Part shown: positions 31,739-41,060 of the stretch, piece after piece
How positions within the stretch are numbered: the first letter of the stretch is position 1
How the letters are laid out: every line of letters begins with the position of its first letter
Assembly (NCBI GenBank): GCA_030426345.1
Contig: JAUHYU010000001.1
Coordinates: forward strand, 1-64,000
From: Bacteroidia bacterium
GTDB taxonomy: Bacteria > Bacteroidota > Bacteroidia > Cytophagales > Cyclobacteriaceae
Length of the DNA: 64,000 nucleotides
Reading direction: 5' to 3'
Made by a program: the position numbers and the translations under genes
The notes under the pieces: generated by a model
Told to the model about the DNA's origin: nothing
Databases searched by the model: none
What the model saw: the letters and a program-made list of their open reading frames with translations, nothing else

Positions 31739-33091
31739 ATGGAAAAGAGTTCAAGAAGGGAGTTTTGTAAAAGCTCCACGAAATTTGCCATCGGGGCCGG
31801 ATTGGTATCCATGATGCCCATGACTTCCAGTTGTGACACTGCTAACCGAAAAATAGTAATTGGTGCCATTGGTTTGCGCAATATGGGGTTCAGTAACCTG
31901 CGGTCTTTTCTTAAAAACCCTGGAGTAGAATGTGCCGCCATATGTGATGTTGATGACGAAATACTGGAACGTAGGGCAAAAGAGGTTCAAGAAATTAATG
32001 AAGAACGCATCGCCAAAGGCGAAAAAATAACCATGAAAAAACCAGAGCTTTTCAAGGACTTCAGAAAGCTGTTGGAAAAGAAAGAAATAGATGCGGTGAT
32101 TATCGGCACACCGGATCACTGGCATTGCATGATGATGGTACTAGCCAGCGAGGCAGGTAAGCATGTATATGTAGAAAAGCCCATGGCCAATAGCATCGAG
32201 GAAACCCTTATCATGGAAAAAGCTGCTAAGAGGTACAATACGATAGTTACCGTGGGGCAATGGCAGCGAAGTGGCAAGCACTGGCACGATGCAGTCAATT
32301 TTGTAAAATCAGGCGAAATAGGCAAAGTAAGTCGCGTAAAAGCTTGGTCTTATACTTCGAAAGCAACACTGCCCGTCGTACCCGATGGTCCGGTGCCCGA
32401 CGGAGTAGATTATGACATGTGGCTTGGACCTGCTCCCAAAAGGCCTTTTAATCAAAATAGATTTCATTATAACTTTAGATATTACTGGGATTATGCGGGT
32501 GGACTAATGGCCGATTGGGGAGTACACATGCTCGATTTTGCCCTTTTCGGCATGGATGCAAAATATCCTAAGACCATTGCTGCCATAGGTGGAGATTTTG
32601 CCTATCACGATGCACGACAAACCCCCGACACCTTGAATGTGCTATATGAATTTGACGACTATGCCATATCTTGGGAGCATTCAGTTTGTCTCGGCAACGG
32701 GTCTTACGGCATGGGACATGGAGTTGTATTTCAGGGCAACAACGGCTCTGTATTGGTTAGTCGTGGTGGATGGCAAGTGATTCCTGAAAAAGAAATGGTA
32801 GATGGCAAGCGTGCAAATAAAATAGAAGCGAAACCATGGGCAGAAGGTCATAGCAGCTTGGACGAGCACGTAACGAACTTTCTCGATGTGATCAGAAATG
32901 GTGGCGAAGTAAATTGCACTGTAGAAATGGGTAAGAAGGTCGCTATGGTAAGTCACATGGGCAATATTGCCCACCGTACGGGGGAAAAATTGATTTGGGA
33001 CGAAAGCAACAATCGATTTGCCAACTCTGAAAAAGCAAACGATTTGATTTCCCCAGATTACAGTAGTCCGTGGACTAAACCAAATTTATAG
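31739..33091 (+). CDS. Gfo/Idh/MocA-family oxidoreductase, Tat-exported
   Basis: 450 aa. A twin-arginine signal (SSRREFCKSS) precedes a hydrophobic stretch with SSCD, so it is exported by Tat, possibly as a lipoprotein. A Rossmann fold follows (KIVIGAIGLRNMGFSN), then the family EKP motif (YVEKPMANS, about residue 140) and a C-terminal alpha/beta domain (MADWGVHMLDFAL). Members of this secreted subgroup act on sugars with bound NAD(P). The substrate is unknown. It stands alone. Confidence 0.9.
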   Translation: MEKSSRREFCKSSTKFAIGAGLVSMMPMTSSCDTANRKIVIGAIGLRNMGFSNLRSFLKNPGVECAAICDVDDEILERRAKEVQEINEERIAKGEKITMKKPELFKDFRKLLEKKEIDAVIIGTPDHWHCMMMVLASEAGKHVYVEKPMANSIEETLIMEKAAKRYNTIVTVGQWQRSGKHWHDAVNFVKSGEIGKVSRVKAWSYTSKATLPVVPDGPVPDGVDYDMWLGPAPKRPFNQNRFHYNFRYYWDYAGGLMADWGVHMLDFALFGMDAKYPKTIAAIGGDFAYHDARQTPDTLNVLYEFDDYAISWEHSVCLGNGSYGMGHGVVFQGNNGSVLVSRGGWQVIPEKEMVDGKRANKIEAKPWAEGHSSLDEHVTNFLDVIRNGGEVNCTVEMGKKVAMVSHMGNIAHRTGEKLIWDESNNRFANSEKANDLISPDYSSPWTKPNL

Positions 33092-33160
33092 GTTTATCAG
33101 CTCGCAGGTATCAATTATTATGTATATTCATATTTAGTAAATATAATAAACGATACGAAA

Positions 33161-33526
33161 ATGAATAATCTAGTACAATGGCTTGAGATTGCTACGGCAG
33201 ATATTGAAAGGGCTAAAGACTTTTATTCGAAGGTTTTTAGCTTAGAATTTCAATATATTGAAATGCCCGATAGTAAAATGTATATGTTTGGCGAACCGGA
33301 CAAAGTGGGGTCGGCAGGATGTTTGGTGCAGTCAAGTGGTAGCAAACCAAGTGCTGATGGCACCGTCATTTACTTTGCTTGTGAGGATGTCGCTAAGGAA
33401 GTACAACTCGTTGAAGAAGCAGGAGGTAAATTACTTATTCCGAAAACGGATATTGGAGAGTTTGGTTTTTTTGCACAGTTCATTGATTCAGAAGGTAATC
33501 GAATTGGCCTTCATTCAAATAAGTAG
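33161..33526 (+). CDS. VOC-family (glyoxalase/bleomycin-resistance fold) protein
   Basis: 121 aa, one VOC module: VQWLEIATADIERAKDFYSK at the start, FEYIEMP-like strand, and EFGFFAQFIDSEGNRIGLH at the end. Likely metal-site residues His/Glu are not all clear. These proteins act as small-molecule enzymes or binders. The gene is 70 bp downstream of the oxidoreductase gene and could be read through from it. Confidence 0.8.
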   Translation: MNNLVQWLEIATADIERAKDFYSKVFSLEFQYIEMPDSKMYMFGEPDKVGSAGCLVQSSGSKPSADGTVIYFACEDVAKEVQLVEEAGGKLLIPKTDIGEFGFFAQFIDSEGNRIGLHSNK

Positions 33527-33564
33527 AAGCTACCAAATTGAAAATTTAAATGATAAAAGGCTTG

Positions 33565-33584
33565 AATGGATTTTCGAGTCTTTT
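33565..33584 (+). repeat. dispersed repeat copy, TTTT subtype
   Basis: AATGGATTTTCGAGTCTTTT, three changes from consensus, between convergent genes. A second, partial copy follows 26 bp later. Confidence 0.65.
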
Positions 33585-33610
33585 TGATCAATCCAACCAC
33601 ACCTTGCTGC

Positions 33611-33623
33611 CATGGATTTTAGA
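33611..33623 (+). repeat. dispersed repeat, 5' half only
   Basis: CATGGATTTTAGA matches the first 13 consensus bases; the GGCTTTT end is absent. Confidence 0.65.
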
Positions 33624-33666
33624 TACATTCTGTGTATTTATTTTCGTATAAACCATTCAAGCATTA

Positions 33667-35037
33667 TTAAGAAGGTGGATTTCCAATGATATTACTGATA
33701 TCGAGCATGTAGATCTGTCTCCCAAGCCCTTCATGCGAAGAATCAATTGAGATTTTCTTTCCATCCGGGGTAAACCTCGGATGCAAGTCTATCCGATAAT
33801 ATCCGGCGTTGGTCATTATCTGCTTTCTATTTAAATGTGTTTCAAGCTTAGCCAGCGGGATTAATTTTTTTGATGGAATGTGGTACATATACAGATATAT
33901 GAATCCATCCATATTATAAGTATCAGTTAAAATCCAGTTTCCATCTGTAGAAAGTGTAATGTGGCCGTTTGGCGCCTCGAAATACATACTTTTGGGTTTT
34001 CCAGATCCGTCGTCTTTGAATAAAAAATAACCGCGAACAGAATCTTGCGCATCAGGTGGTGTATGCCACCCATTGTCCATGATCCATTCATCATCCAACC
34101 AAAAATGATGACTTGGTTCCTTATACAAATACCGAATATCCTCACCATTCATATCTGCGGAAAAACCTTCTGTTCTTGCCCGTTCGCCTGGTTTCGCATC
34201 CTTAACAAAGAAGATAAACCGCTTTCCTGAAGGGTTAAATCCCTCTCGAAAAAAATAGAGCGTGCGTTCCGAATCTACAACATGGCTTTCTGGATACATT
34301 AATTTCGCCATTTCTGCTATAGAAATAATAGGCTCCGCATTACCGGATTTCATGTCCATTTTCCAAATATTGACTCCTTCCGGCGCCCACTGTCCTTCAT
34401 ATGCATCCTCAATCCCCACATAATTGGTTCCTCCATGTTTCATCCGCTCATAATCGTGGGTAAGTGCTGTTTTCCCATCCGGGGAAATGGTATAAATCGA
34501 CCGGGGAAGCGTTCGTGTTTCTTTAGTGTGTGTATTGTACACACGGCTTACAAAACTTTTGCCATCATCCGAGCGATCATTCCAAACGATCTCTTCCGAA
34601 GACCCAGGAATCCATTGCAATCTGTTTCCTTGTTGCCAGTTCCAGGCTGTCGTTTTTCCAATCGTTGTCCACTCATTCCCATTCTCTAAATCGATAATGC
34701 CAATCTCTCCCTGATCAGTAGGCTCCACATCGCGACCCTCAATAAATACCCGCAACGCTATCATGTACCTGCCGCTTGAGTCAAACTGCTGCAATTCTTT
34801 GTACATACAATTGTAAAACCAAAAACCATGATCAGTTGGTTTTTCCGCCGTTCCCGGCGAGGTAATACGATCCACCTGCACATACTTAGAATCGGTTGAT
34901 GCGACAAGTGCTTCGAAATTGTCGTACATCGAATATGCTATATCGCTATCCGTGCTTTCTTTCTTCTTGTTGTCATTTGTACAACTGCCAATCAATATGA
35001 TCAATAGCAGGATAAAGTAGTGCTTTGGGTTTTTCAT
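33667..35037 (-). CDS. lipoprotein with PD40-type propeller, oligogalacturonide-lyase-like
   Basis: 456 aa from the ATG at 35037, chosen because it gives a proper lipoprotein signal ending IGSC; the upstream ATG would add nine residues. Propeller blades are marked by YTISPDGKTALTHDYERM, FFREGFNPSGKRFIFF, ITLSTDGNWILTDTYN and LHPRFTPDGKKISIDSSHEG. The conserved His-rich segments resemble oligogalacturonide lyase (PL22), which acts on unsaturated digalacturonate. The neighbouring pectate-lyase-like gene supports a pectin role. Family assignment is by pattern only. Confidence 0.65.
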   Translation of the reverse strand: MKNPKHYFILLLIILIGSCTNDNKKKESTDSDIAYSMYDNFEALVASTDSKYVQVDRITSPGTAEKPTDHGFWFYNCMYKELQQFDSSGRYMIALRVFIEGRDVEPTDQGEIGIIDLENGNEWTTIGKTTAWNWQQGNRLQWIPGSSEEIVWNDRSDDGKSFVSRVYNTHTKETRTLPRSIYTISPDGKTALTHDYERMKHGGTNYVGIEDAYEGQWAPEGVNIWKMDMKSGNAEPIISIAEMAKLMYPESHVVDSERTLYFFREGFNPSGKRFIFFVKDAKPGERARTEGFSADMNGEDIRYLYKEPSHHFWLDDEWIMDNGWHTPPDAQDSVRGYFLFKDDGSGKPKSMYFEAPNGHITLSTDGNWILTDTYNMDGFIYLYMYHIPSKKLIPLAKLETHLNRKQIMTNAGYYRIDLHPRFTPDGKKISIDSSHEGLGRQIYMLDISNIIGNPPS

Positions 35038-35150
35038 TCTAATGGTGCTTAATATTGGTTTCATAAATTATTGCAAGAGATAAGCTAATGATTTTTTCAA
35101 CAACCGTTGCAAACCTAGATAGTTAAAAATGACTATGCTATGCATTCTTA

Positions 35151-36503
35151 TCACTTATAGGCTTCCAAAAATTCACAAATCACGCCAACATTGTGATTAA
35201 AAAGCGCACTGGATATCCGGTCCTCCTGCCGATATTCTCCATTCCATTTTTGTACTGGTATCTCATCCCTAAACTTATCTTGATGAACAATCCACCGTCC
35301 CAGCTTATCTTGATCTTCAACAATTTCCCGAACCTTTGCAGCTAACTCCTGTTGAGAAATTTCATGATTAATTTTTGGGGTAGATATTCCTTCACTCACC
35401 TGTTGAAATCTTAAAATAGCCGCATCAAGGCCATTTTTTATATCTGTTTCGTAGCCATAACCTGTTCGCCTTTCCAAAGAAAGCTGGCTCAGAGAATCTA
35501 CTCTAATGCGCCCGCGGTCGTAATAAAGTGGCTTATTCGTTCCAATTTCCAGAAAACGTCCCCACTTTCCATTGGGCAATTGAGAGGCCTTCAACCATTG
35601 AATAGCATCAGGGATGGGCTCCAGAAAATGGCCATCACCGGTATGCTCATAAAGATCGATAAGGCTATTTATATTATACACACTGGCAGCTGGACAAACT
35701 GCTGGAGGTTCAAATGTGCGGGCCCAGGCGGGCTGAAGATATTCATTATACTGTTGCGCCCATCCGGGTTGTGGTGGGGGCAATTGCGAAATCATCATAA
35801 AACGACCAACTTTTCGCAAGCTTTTTTTCAAGTCCTCGTCGTCATAAAAAGAATCGGCTTCGATCATTACCCTGATACAATCATTGATCCCGTGATCGTT
35901 AAATGTAGCATAATCGTGGTAGTTTCCCTGCCATGGATATCTATGAGGCCAACCGCCATTATCTAGTTGCGATTCCAACATCATGTCCAGTGCCTTTTCT
36001 ACCGCTTCAGTTAGTTGCGGGTTGTCGATTTCCTGATCAAGCGCCATCAAAAAACTAATCGCACTTTGGGTTTGGTTGTCATCAAAACTAACCGATTTTC
36101 CCTTTGGACGATCAAAATATATTTTATGTTCCCAGCCTCCCAATTCATTCTGACCCTTGATCAGTGCGCTTGCCGCATCTTCCGCAGCTTGGAGAAAGTC
36201 CTTATTGCCAGTAATGCGATAGGCTCTCAAAAAGCTCATTCCAACCGCAGGAGTGCCTGGAGGTTGCACTTCGATGGTGCGATCATCTGTTTTCCCTTCT
36301 CCCCATTTTTCTTTTCCATCCAGAGTGTAATGATACACATAGCCCCCTTCGATCGCCAAGGTTTGCATATAGGTGATCCCCGTTTCGAGACTGCGCTCGG
36401 CCTCGGCAGCAAGTTTGACCAGGTCTTGTTTGTCTTGAGCTTGAGTGGGAACTATTGTAAAAAATTGAATCAGCAGGAGAATTGCGATGTTGATTTTTTT
36501 CAT
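35151..36503 (-). CDS. pectate lyase-like protein (PL10-type alpha/alpha barrel)
   Basis: 450 aa with a signal peptide (to PTQAQ). It is a helical toroid with DDNQTQSAISFLMAL, LDNGGWPHRYPWQGNYHDYA, TFNDHGINDCIRVMIE and the Trp/Arg segment PAWARTFEPPAVCPA. These match PL10 pectate lyases, which cut polygalacturonate by calcium-dependent beta-elimination. It lies 114 bp upstream of the propeller lipoprotein gene on the same strand, suggesting a two-gene pectin unit. The CCATGG at 35932 encodes the conserved YPWQ and is not a repeat copy. Confidence 0.82.
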   Translation of the reverse strand: MKKINIAILLLIQFFTIVPTQAQDKQDLVKLAAEAERSLETGITYMQTLAIEGGYVYHYTLDGKEKWGEGKTDDRTIEVQPPGTPAVGMSFLRAYRITGNKDFLQAAEDAASALIKGQNELGGWEHKIYFDRPKGKSVSFDDNQTQSAISFLMALDQEIDNPQLTEAVEKALDMMLESQLDNGGWPHRYPWQGNYHDYATFNDHGINDCIRVMIEADSFYDDEDLKKSLRKVGRFMMISQLPPPQPGWAQQYNEYLQPAWARTFEPPAVCPAASVYNINSLIDLYEHTGDGHFLEPIPDAIQWLKASQLPNGKWGRFLEIGTNKPLYYDRGRIRVDSLSQLSLERRTGYGYETDIKNGLDAAILRFQQVSEGISTPKINHEISQQELAAKVREIVEDQDKLGRWIVHQDKFRDEIPVQKWNGEYRQEDRISSALFNHNVGVICEFLEAYK

Positions 36504-36593
36504 TTGGGTATTTTTTTTAGAATAACATCAATGGCTTTCTGATGCTTACACTACAATAACGGCATAAAAGCACAATCCACAAAAAAATCGTTT

Positions 36594-36613
36594 CATGGAC
36601 TTTAAGGGCTTTT
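36594..36613 (+). repeat. dispersed repeat copy, TTTT subtype
   Basis: CATGGACTTTAAGGGCTTTT, three changes from consensus, upstream of the pectate-lyase-like gene. Confidence 0.8.
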
Positions 36614-36736
36614 TTCATCGTGGGCCTTATACTTCTCAATTGATTGGCTATCTGACTTCTTTGAATTATTCAGATAGATCTGCTTCCAACACGCACCCAC
36701 TCATAAATAAAATTGAGGCCATAGACGCCATAAAGC

Positions 36737-37459
36737 TTAGCGATAATTCTGTAGTTTAATAGAACTATGAAATATGTTGTCAGCAGTAAACCTACTTATT
36801 CTAAATTTTTCGGCTATACGTTGCTTTATGTCATTTATATCCAATCCAACTTCATAGTATAGATATCTTGCTTCCTTAGCCGCTTCAGAATACACTTCAG
36901 TTGTAATTTTTTTAATTGATGCATCATTTCGAGAACCACTATTTTGACTTCTTATTAACTGCTTTATTTCAATCAACTCAGCACTTATCTCATCAGTCTG
37001 TTTAATATTAGGCCGTATATCCATAAAAGCTGGGAAAATTGAATCGGTTGGAGATTCCAATATTTCAGTTATAGATTCTTTAATTTGAACCTTTAATTGG
37101 TCGGCCCATTTAGTTTTTTTCGTTTTGTATATAAGTACTCTCAAATGCCTGAGATCAAATGGTACTTTTTCTATTGAATCACTTACGATGATGACGGGTT
37201 TAGCGCATGCATGTGCTAAACCCAGTTCATACATTACGTTAGGATTTAAATCTGTGATATCAGCAATAAGTAATCTTGAGCTATTAATATACTTCCAAAT
37301 ATCTTTTATTATGGGTGAGGGTCTGAACAGATCATCTGCTCTTCTTGATTTAAATCCACTTTCTTTAATAGCCGATTTATAAATATCAACATAATACTCG
37401 TCGAATGGATCACCAAAAGGCATCATTACAAAACAAATATTTTCATTAGGATTTTTCAT
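36737..37459 (-). CDS. TIR / nucleoside deoxyribosyltransferase-like protein
   Basis: 240 aa, cytoplasmic. The first 130 residues form a flavodoxin-like alpha/beta fold with CFVMMPFGDPFDEYYVDIYK, SSRLLIADITDLNPNVMYEL, and GLAHACAKPVIIV. This pattern is shared by nucleoside 2-deoxyribosyltransferase-like and TIR-like domains. The Glu of MYELG is the expected catalytic residue for cleaving an N-glycosidic bond. The C-terminal 80 residues look helical and may bind DNA or partners (DINDIKQRIAEKFRISRFTA resembles an HTH). Such proteins occur in anti-phage systems, but no partner gene is adjacent here. Confidence 0.75.
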   Translation of the reverse strand: MKNPNENICFVMMPFGDPFDEYYVDIYKSAIKESGFKSRRADDLFRPSPIIKDIWKYINSSRLLIADITDLNPNVMYELGLAHACAKPVIIVSDSIEKVPFDLRHLRVLIYKTKKTKWADQLKVQIKESITEILESPTDSIFPAFMDIRPNIKQTDEISAELIEIKQLIRSQNSGSRNDASIKKITTEVYSEAAKEARYLYYEVGLDINDIKQRIAEKFRISRFTADNIFHSSIKLQNYR

Positions 37460-37608
37460 GTCTCAAATTACAACTAACCATAGAATAACAACTCCAAATG
37501 ACCATTATCTTCTTCCCAAATTTATGCTTATTGACTTAAAAAACAAGATACCTGAAAATTGGTGAGTTGGATGCTCTAGTTAACTTGCCAATTCCAATAT
37601 CACCATTT

Positions 37609-37628
37609 CATGGATTTTAGAGGCTTTT
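37609..37628 (+). repeat. dispersed repeat copy, exact TTTT consensus
   Basis: CATGGATTTTAGAGGCTTTT with three more T after it. It touches the 3' end of the gene that stops at 37634. Confidence 0.93.
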
Positions 37629-37633
37629 TTTGG

Positions 37634-38356
37634 CTATTTACCTGCGAGGAGCCGATCATCCTCACGATGATGCTGATTTATTCGCTTCCGAATCTTATGA
37701 TGAAATTTATTGATGATCCTGGTATGAAAAAATGGGTATAGATATTTGTCTCGAAACTTGGATTCGCTTTTGAAATAATTTTCATGCACGACTTCCGTAT
37801 CCCCATTTTCCAAAGCAGTCAAATGAATGATCTGCTTGCCTTGCGCCTTTCCGCCTTGTAAATAACTCATCTCAATAATCCTCTGCTCCTTATCGACATT
37901 CAATATCTCGAAGGCCACCGGAAGCTTATAAAATCCCATGAGCACCTTGAGATTGAGATAGTAGATCAACCCGTTTTCGAGGCCAAAATAAGGCTTGTCG
38001 GCGTAGTTAATTTCATCCGCTTGTCTGGAGTATAACATCGCAAAGGAAGACTTGCTATTGTTCCAAACTTTCGTTTGATCGGTATTTGCATATGCCTGCC
38101 AAACTTCCGCTTCACTTCCCTTCACAACATATTTTTTGGTATAGCTCCTGTACCCATCGTAGTCATTATCGGCGAGAGAGGGTTCCAAATCCGTGAAATA
38201 AACCTGATCACTATTTTGCTGTTCGCGGATGAGTTTCTTTACTGATTTTTGCTCAATTCTTGATAAATTGACAGAGCTAATTCTCACTTGTGCCAACAGG
38301 CAATTGGTAAAAAATACAGCAGCTGTGACAAAAGCAATTCTTAAAAATAAATTCAA
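37634..38356 (-). CDS. exported SRPBCC-like protein of unknown function
   Basis: 240 aa with a signal peptide (to CLLAQ). The core resembles a START/SRPBCC lipid-binding fold (SEAEVWQAYANTDQTKVWNN, VAFEILNVDKEQRIIEMSYL). The C-terminus is basic (KIRKRINQHHRED). Role unknown. Confidence 0.6.
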   Translation of the reverse strand: MNLFLRIAFVTAAVFFTNCLLAQVRISSVNLSRIEQKSVKKLIREQQNSDQVYFTDLEPSLADNDYDGYRSYTKKYVVKGSEAEVWQAYANTDQTKVWNNSKSSFAMLYSRQADEINYADKPYFGLENGLIYYLNLKVLMGFYKLPVAFEILNVDKEQRIIEMSYLQGGKAQGKQIIHLTALENGDTEVVHENYFKSESKFRDKYLYPFFHTRIINKFHHKIRKRINQHHREDDRLLAGK

Positions 38357-38490
38357 TTTGTAGTCCTTAAGGGTTAATTAGATACTTTCTAATGCCAGTT
38401 ATTTTTAGCTTATATAAAAATAAAGCTTCCAAAAGTAATCATCTTTTACCATCGGGCAAAAATGCCTTGATCCTTTTCAGGTAATGAAAC

Positions 38491-38511
38491 TATGGAAAAG
38501 GCATGCTTTTT
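38491..38511 (+). repeat. dispersed repeat copy, AAAA subtype, with local palindrome
   Basis: TATGGAAAAGGCATGC followed by TTTTT and then CCATG. The inner bases form a palindrome around GGCATGC, so this copy can pair with itself. It lies 12 bp from the stop of the LytTR gene. Confidence 0.65.
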
Positions 38512-38523
38512 CCATGAAACAGG

Positions 38524-39228
38524 CTATGCTTTAAATACCCGCTTCATCACGTCATCCTTGTAGCTGCGGCCTATCGGGATTAATTTATCCCCAATCTGTA
38601 CCTGATTTCCATCTAGGCTTTTGATCTTGCGGACGGGCACAATATACGAGCGATGAATCCGGATGAACTTGTCGCGGGGGAGGCTGTCTTCGATGGATTT
38701 CAAGGATTGTAAAACAATGATCCTGCGCTCCTTGGTATAGTACGAAACATATTCTTTTAGTCCTTCGATGTATAAAATATCATCGAGATCCACTTTGTAA
38801 ATCTTATGATCTGCATGCAATAATATTGAGTCAGGCTTTTGCTCAGGTACTTTTGTTATGTTTCGTTTCAAATCCAAATAATCCACCGCCTTGTTTACTG
38901 CTTTTATAAAACGCTCCAGAGCAAAGGGCTTGAGCAAATAATCAATTACATCCAACTGATACCCTTCGAGAGCATATTCTGAATAGGCTGTGGTAAAGAT
39001 AATGGCAGGCTTTTGCTGCATCGTTTTGATGAATTCCACGCCGGTTAGCTCCGGCATTTGAATATCTAGAAACAACAAATCAATTTGCTCTGACTGCATG
39101 ATGGCCATGGCTTCCATGGGATTTTTGCACTTTCCCCTTAGCTCAAGCATGGGCATCTTGGTCACATAAGTTTCCAATAGGTTTCTAGCTAATTGTTCAT
39201 CATCTACAATAAGGCATGTGTATTTCAT
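38524..39228 (-). CDS. LytTR-family response regulator
   Basis: 234 aa. A receiver domain (phospho-acceptor Asp in LLFLDIQMPELTGVEF, Lys in YLLKPFALERF) is followed by a LytTR DNA-binding domain (about 135-230, with SLKSIEDSLPRDKFIRIHRS). It is the output partner of the kinase gene 56 bp upstream. The divergent Spy-like gene is a plausible target. Confidence 0.95.
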   Translation of the reverse strand: MKYTCLIVDDEQLARNLLETYVTKMPMLELRGKCKNPMEAMAIMQSEQIDLLFLDIQMPELTGVEFIKTMQQKPAIIFTTAYSEYALEGYQLDVIDYLLKPFALERFIKAVNKAVDYLDLKRNITKVPEQKPDSILLHADHKIYKVDLDDILYIEGLKEYVSYYTKERRIIVLQSLKSIEDSLPRDKFIRIHRSYIVPVRKIKSLDGNQVQIGDKLIPIGRSYKDDVMKRVFKA

Positions 39229-39249
39229 TAGATTAATTTTTTAACCAGC

Positions 39250-39269
39250 CATGGATTTTCAGCCCTTTT
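39250..39269 (+). repeat. dispersed repeat copy inside a kinase-regulator operon
   Basis: CATGGATTTTCAGCCCTTTT occupies most of the 56-bp gap between the kinase and regulator genes of one two-component system. Confidence 0.75.
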
Positions 39270-39284
39270 TACCACATCAAATGA

Positions 39285-40370
39285 TCACGATACATTAATG
39301 CACAATTGCACTACAAATTCATTTTCCGCTTTTTCTATTTGAAGCTGATGTTTGTGTGGATATAAAAGTTCCAGTCTGCGCTTTACATTTTCTAGCCCTA
39401 CCCCACCAACTTTATCTTTGGTAAAATCCCCTTTCGGCACACTATTCCGCACTGAAAAGAGCAGTTGATTCCCTGTATTTTCAATCGTCAAATGAATCCA
39501 TCCATTAGTGGTATCCTCAATCTTGCTATGCTTAAAACTATTCTCAATAAAGGGTATAAAAATCATAGGTGCTATCATGCAACTTCTATCTGCTCCATCA
39601 AAATCAACCCGGATATTGGTCATTTCGTCATCTTTCAGTTTTTGTAGATCGATGAAATTATTAATATAATTAATCTCCTTATCTAGAGGCACGCGATCTG
39701 CATTGCAGTCGTAAATGATGTAGCGCAGCATGTCAGACAGCTTCAGGATCGTGCCCGGAGTTTTATCAGACTTGCTCACCGACAAGGCATAAATGTTATT
39801 GAGGGAATTGAAAAGAAAATGTGGATTGATCTGAGATCGTAAAAATTTCAATTCCGAATTCAGGTTTTCACTTTTCAAATCTGCCGCTTCCTTTTCCCGT
39901 CTAAGGGCAATCTGTGAAGTCTTAAAAGCTGTTGAGAGAAAATAAATCGCAAAATTCTGTGTAAACCAATATATCAAGCGCATCGTTCTACGTGGATTGA
40001 AAAACGGTTTATTTTCCATTCCGGGGTTTCCCCGTACCCATTTTCTATTCGGATCTTTGTGTGCATCAAAAAAACCAAATTTATCATATACCACAGGAAG
40101 GATATATTCATAAAAGAGATAGAAGCCAGCAAAGCACAGCAGCACCAAGCCAACATATTTCCAATATTTCTTTTGAATCAGATAGCGAGGGATGAGCAAC
40201 TCCATATTGACATAAGCCACGATTATCTGTGGTACAATAAGGATAGAACCGATCAACAACGCACGATCGGTATCTTCCCTTCCACTAAATACGAACACTG
40301 AAAGCGACAAATACCCACCCCAAAACAGGAGGTGCATTAAGAGGCTATATTTTTTAAAACTTCTAAACAT
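39285..40370 (-). CDS. LytS-type sensor histidine kinase
   Basis: 361 aa from the ATG at 40370; the longer frame would need a TTG start. About four membrane segments lie in residues 10-155. The His_kinase (PF06580-type) domain has the phospho-acceptor in SQINPHFLFNSLNNIYAL, an N-box-like FIPFIENSFKHS and the glycine loop VGGVGLENVKRRLELLYPHK. It pairs with the downstream LytTR regulator. Confidence 0.93.
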   Translation of the reverse strand: MFRSFKKYSLLMHLLFWGGYLSLSVFVFSGREDTDRALLIGSILIVPQIIVAYVNMELLIPRYLIQKKYWKYVGLVLLCFAGFYLFYEYILPVVYDKFGFFDAHKDPNRKWVRGNPGMENKPFFNPRRTMRLIYWFTQNFAIYFLSTAFKTSQIALRREKEAADLKSENLNSELKFLRSQINPHFLFNSLNNIYALSVSKSDKTPGTILKLSDMLRYIIYDCNADRVPLDKEINYINNFIDLQKLKDDEMTNIRVDFDGADRSCMIAPMIFIPFIENSFKHSKIEDTTNGWIHLTIENTGNQLLFSVRNSVPKGDFTKDKVGGVGLENVKRRLELLYPHKHQLQIEKAENEFVVQLCINVS

Positions 40371-40626
40371 TCTTTTTGCTAATAGGCTCTGAAAGTAACA
40401 GGTAAAACCTCCTATTCCAATAATATTCAACCAATTGCCTCATTATCTATACCAATGAAATTAACACCTCAATCTATAGGAATATTCCGGTTCAGCACAG
40501 CATTCGTTGATTTATCATCTGGGTTGGTTGAATATATTTTATAGACTCTCTCATTTTTTAAACCTTTGAAATGATTTAGCAGTCAAAGCATAACAAATAA
40601 ATTATTAACCTTTAAATTTTATTATC

Positions 40627-41019
40627 ATGAAAAAAGCAATGATTTTATCCGTTATCATGTTGGCTATCTGTGCATCCTATTCGTTCGCACAGCGCGGCCA
40701 AGGACAGAGAGAAAAACTAGAGCCGGAAGAAATGGCTAAGCGGCAAACAACTCAAATGAAGGAATCCTTGGATCTTACAGAAGAGCAACTGACCAAGGTT
40801 GAGGCTCTTAACCTTAAGTATGCTGAAAAAATGGAGACCTTAAGAGATGAAGCAAAAGCCGATCGGGAAGCCACGCGAAATGCCATGAAGCCTATCCGTG
40901 AGGAAAAGGATGCAGAGTTAAAAGCGTTGTTGACAACCGAGCAATACGAAAAGCTCGTCACCCTGCGCAAAGATTCTCAACCCAAAAGGGGAAAAGGAAG
41001 AGGTAGGGGTAAGAGCTAA
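40627..41019 (+). CDS. small Spy/CpxP-like periplasmic protein
   Basis: 130 aa with a signal peptide (to SYSFAQ). The mature part is helical and highly charged (TTQMKESLDLTEEQLTKVEA, LLTTEQYEKLVTLRK). That LTEEQ...LT.EQ pattern is seen in Spy/LTXXQ-type proteins. The tail is very basic (KRGKGRGRGKS). Related proteins are periplasmic chaperones or metal or stress sensors. It is divergent from the LytS/LytTR pair, which could control it. Confidence 0.7.
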   Translation: MKKAMILSVIMLAICASYSFAQRGQGQREKLEPEEMAKRQTTQMKESLDLTEEQLTKVEALNLKYAEKMETLRDEAKADREATRNAMKPIREEKDAELKALLTTEQYEKLVTLRKDSQPKRGKGRGRGKS

Positions 41020-41030
41020 ATTAGAACAAA

Positions 41031-41050
41031 AAAAGCCTCATAAATCCATG
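41031..41050 (-). repeat. dispersed repeat copy, reverse orientation
   Basis: On the minus strand it reads CATGGATTTATGAGGCTTTT, two changes from consensus. It lies between the Spy-like stop and a strong terminator hairpin. Confidence 0.82.
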
Positions 41051-41060
41051 AATTTTATTT

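Noticed and set aside
35932-35951. CATGGATATCTATGAGGCC resembles the dispersed repeat
   Set aside because: It encodes the conserved HRYPWQ of the pectate-lyase-like protein, which explains CCATGG without a repeat.
36737-37459. A complete anti-phage defence system
   Set aside because: Only one effector-like gene is present; neighbours are a pectate lyase and an SRPBCC-like protein.
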